Made by a program: the position numbers and the translations under genes
NCBI GenBank assembly: GCA_964386525.1
Contig: CAYLSO010000274.1
Coordinates: 1 to 6,491, forward strand
DNA from: CAYLSO01 sp964386525
GTDB lineage: Bacteria > Eisenbacteria > RBG-16-71-46 > DASYSL01
DNA length: 6,491 nucleotides
Direction: 5' to 3'
Notes under the pieces: model-generated
Databases searched by the model: none
What the model was told of the DNA's origin: nothing
What the model saw: only the letters and a program-made list of their open reading frames with translations
Part shown: positions 5,036-6,491 of the stretch, one piece after another
Position numbering within the stretch: the stretch's first letter is position 1
Layout: every line of letters starts with the position of its first letter

Positions 5036-5950
5036 ATGGACCCCCGCTTCTGCGCGGAGATCAAAGAGTCGGGACGAGGGCTCGAGCCCACGTACCACTT
5101 CATGATCAACTGCCTCCTTTACTCCCGCATGGAGGCGGGCCTGGTCTCCAACCAGGACTTCTACGACGAGGACGTCAACGTCTACCTGGCGCACCTGCTC
5201 CACTCGTTCCTCAACCCCGACTACGTGGAGCAGTCGAGGAAATACCTGTCCAAGTATGACGCCGACGTCTTCCGCCGCCTGCAGACGGCGACCGACGCGC
5301 GCCTCAAGTACGCCATCTACAAGACGAACTCCGACTTCCTGCTCGTCTCCATCGGCATCTTCGACCAGCCCGTGACCGCGGACCAGGCGGAGAAGGTGAA
5401 ACCGGCCGAGGAGGCCTACGTCGGCCGCGGCAAGAGCTACTACCACTTCGCCTACTCCTACTCGCAGCAGATCCACCGCCGCAACGCGGGCATCTCCGAG
5501 GTGCTCGAGAAGCTGTCGGTGGGTTTCGAGAAGTACCTCAAGATCCTCTCGCACATGCGCGGCGAGCAGCTCGATCTCGGGCGCCGGCTGGCCGAGGGCG
5601 AGGTCTACTACCTCGAGCGCACGGTGAACGAGGCCTCGAAGCAGGCGGCGATCCGGGAGAAGCAGGACCAGCTGCTCGAGCTGTACTCGGCGTGGCGCGC
5701 CGCACCCAGCGCCGAGCTCGAGGAGGACATGCAGCGGCTGGTCGGGGAGATCCGCACCCTGTCGCCGGGCTTCCGCTTCGAGCTGCCGCGGCGCGGCACG
5801 GAGGCGCCGGCCGAGTCTCCCGCAGCCCCGCCCGCAGCGGTCCCGACCCAGGCGAGCAAGGCCCCGGCGCGTGAGCCGGACAAGAGCCCGCGCCCCTCGC
5901 CGACCAAGCTGGCCGAGCCACGCCCGCCGGACTCGGAGCCAGATCGCTAG
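5036..5950 (+). CDS. Conserved-looking cytoplasmic protein of unknown function
   Basis: 304 aa. I do not recognise the family. There is no signal peptide or membrane segment. Residues 1-240 look like a compact, mostly helical domain with an acidic patch (DFYDEDVNVY, 41-50), an aromatic-rich stretch around 135-149 (SYYHFAYSYSQQIHRR), helices around 150-170, and an amphipathic charged helix about 180-230. The segment 88-112 (ARLKYAIYKTNSDFLLVSIGIFD) reads like a helix followed by a buried strand. Residues about 243-304 are a Pro/Ala/Lys/Ser/Glu-rich, probably disordered tail. No catalytic motif is evident. The gene stands alone, transcribed away from the signalling cluster, with a sigma-54-type promoter and strong ribosome site upstream and a hairpin terminator 44 nt past its TAG. 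Tight regulation by an enhancer-binding activator is therefore likely. A part in motility, stress or nitrogen responses would be a guess. Confidence 0.9.
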   Translation: MDPRFCAEIKESGRGLEPTYHFMINCLLYSRMEAGLVSNQDFYDEDVNVYLAHLLHSFLNPDYVEQSRKYLSKYDADVFRRLQTATDARLKYAIYKTNSDFLLVSIGIFDQPVTADQAEKVKPAEEAYVGRGKSYYHFAYSYSQQIHRRNAGISEVLEKLSVGFEKYLKILSHMRGEQLDLGRRLAEGEVYYLERTVNEASKQAAIREKQDQLLELYSAWRAAPSAELEEDMQRLVGEIRTLSPGFRFELPRRGTEAPAESPAAPPAAVPTQASKAPAREPDKSPRPSPTKLAEPRPPDSEPDR

Positions 5951-5993
5951 CGGACAGCGCGGCGCCGGCGCGCTCCCGGGCGCCGGACGCGAT

Positions 5994-6025
5994 GAGGCCC
6001 GGGCAGCTCCCACCGCCCGGGCCTC
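5994..6025. terminator. Terminator hairpin between convergent genes
   Basis: GAGGCCCGGGC (5994-6004) and GCCCGGGCCTC (6015-6025) form a perfect 11-bp stem with a 10-nt loop. It lies 44 nt past the stop of the unknown plus-strand gene and 46 nt past the guaB stop on the other strand, so it may serve both. The plus-strand tail GCAGTTTCG is only weakly T-rich and the minus-strand side has none, so the mechanism may not be classical. Confidence 0.6.
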
Positions 6026-6039
6026 GCAGTTTCGCGGTC

Positions 6040-6057
6040 GGCGGCGGCGCCGCCGCC
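6040..6057. repeat. 18-bp GC-only palindrome
   Basis: GGCGGCGGC followed by GCCGCCGCC is a perfect palindrome 14 bp past the guaB stop on the minus strand and 15 bp from the larger hairpin. It could add a second structure at the guaB 3' end, or simply reflect a GGC/GCC triplet run. Confidence 0.45.
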
Positions 6058-6070
6058 GCCGCGCGCCCTC

Positions 6071-6491
6071 CTACCGAATCCCGTAATTGGGCGCTTCGCG
6101 CGTGATCGTGATGTCGTGCGGGTGGCTCTCCTTGAGCCCGGCCATGGTGACGCGCAGGAAGCGCGTGCGGGTGCGCAGCTCGTCGATGCTGCGCACACCG
6201 GTGTAGCCCATCCCCGAGCGCAGCCCGCCGATGATCTGGAAGATCGAGTCGGCGAGCGGCCCCTTGAACGGCACCCGCCCCTCGACGCCCTCGGCCACCA
6301 GCTTGCGCAGCTCGGTGCCGCTGGCCTGGAAGTAGCGGTCGGCGCTGCCGCGCTGCATGGCGGAGAGCGAGCCCATGCCGCGGTACACCTTGTAGGTCCG
6401 CCCCTCGAGCAGGATCTGCTCGCCCGGCGACTCGGCCGTGCCCGCGAACAACCCGCCGATCATCACCGAGTGCGCCCCCGCGGCCAGCGCC
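6071..6491 (-). CDS. guaB: Inosine-5'-monophosphate dehydrogenase, C-terminal part (runs off right edge)
   Basis: The last 139 residues and TAG stop are present. The enzyme oxidises IMP to XMP with NAD+, the committed step of GMP synthesis in the cytoplasm. The fragment starts ALAAGAHSVMIGGLFAGT, then AESPGE, the IMP-binding YRGMGS, the mobile-flap DRYFQ with the catalytic Arg-Tyr pair, EGVEGRVPFKGP, GGLRSGMGY, and the C-terminal ESHPHDITIT and EAPNY typical of bacterial GuaB. The ESHPHD Glu-Ser-His supplies potassium-site ligands to the neighbouring subunit. All diagnostic C-terminal motifs are intact and the end is at the usual place, with a two-residue IR extension after EAPNYG. The catalytic cysteine loop and CBS domains would lie beyond the edge. 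It converges on the unknown plus-strand gene. Confidence 0.97.
   Translation of the reverse strand, partial: ALAAGAHSVMIGGLFAGTAESPGEQILLEGRTYKVYRGMGSLSAMQRGSADRYFQASGTELRKLVAEGVEGRVPFKGPLADSIFQIIGGLRSGMGYTGVRSIDELRTRTRFLRVTMAGLKESHPHDITITREAPNYGIR

Noticed and set aside
4943..6013. 356-codon minus-strand open frame opposite the unknown plus-strand gene
   Set aside because: It is Arg/Leu/Val-rich, has no ribosome site and crosses the terminator hairpin. The plus strand has a strong ribosome site, promoter and protein-like composition.

Overview
The window is about 6.5 kb of high-GC bacterial chromosome. It has strong third-position G/C bias, dense promoters and ribosome sites, and no sign of mobile DNA. 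I cannot assign a genus. The high GC, a sigma-54-type promoter, a lipoprotein and stand-alone receiver-domain proteins would fit Myxococcota, Ca. Eisenbacteria or a similar environmental lineage, but this is a loose inference.

Layout, left to right. (1) The 5' end of a lipoprotein gene runs off the left edge on the minus strand (88 to 1), with a good sigma-70-type promoter at 166-194. (2) A three-gene minus-strand cluster is transcribed from 4484 down to 304. In transcription order it encodes a two-pass membrane coiled-coil protein of 528 aa (2898-4484), a 361-aa protein with a C-terminal degenerate receiver domain (1752-2837, TTG start), and a 483-aa receiver-GAF protein whose C-terminus looks like an HD-GYP domain that has lost its metal-binding residues and its GYP segment (304-1755). 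The last two genes overlap by ATGA. Two hairpins, one followed by a T-rich stretch, end the cluster at 241-295. (3) A 551-bp divergent intergenic region (4485-5035) holds three 31-bp tandem repeats with internal dyads and a near-consensus sigma-54 (-24/-12) promoter at 4955-4970 facing right. (4) A plus-strand gene (5036-5950) encodes a 304-aa, probably cytoplasmic protein that I do not recognise. (5) A strong hairpin at 5994-6025 separates it from the convergent 3' end of guaB (IMP dehydrogenase), which runs off the right edge.

How the genes may work together (inference): the cluster looks like a signalling or scaffolding module. It has a membrane anchor with a long cytoplasmic coiled coil, one apparently phosphorylatable receiver, one pseudo-receiver and an apparently dead cyclic-di-GMP phosphodiesterase fold. 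No histidine kinase, DNA-binding output or active enzyme domain is visible, so output is most likely through protein-protein contacts. The divergent unknown gene appears to depend on RpoN and so on an enhancer-binding activator, and the 31-bp repeats are candidate upstream binding sites. guaB and the lipoprotein are probably just neighbours.
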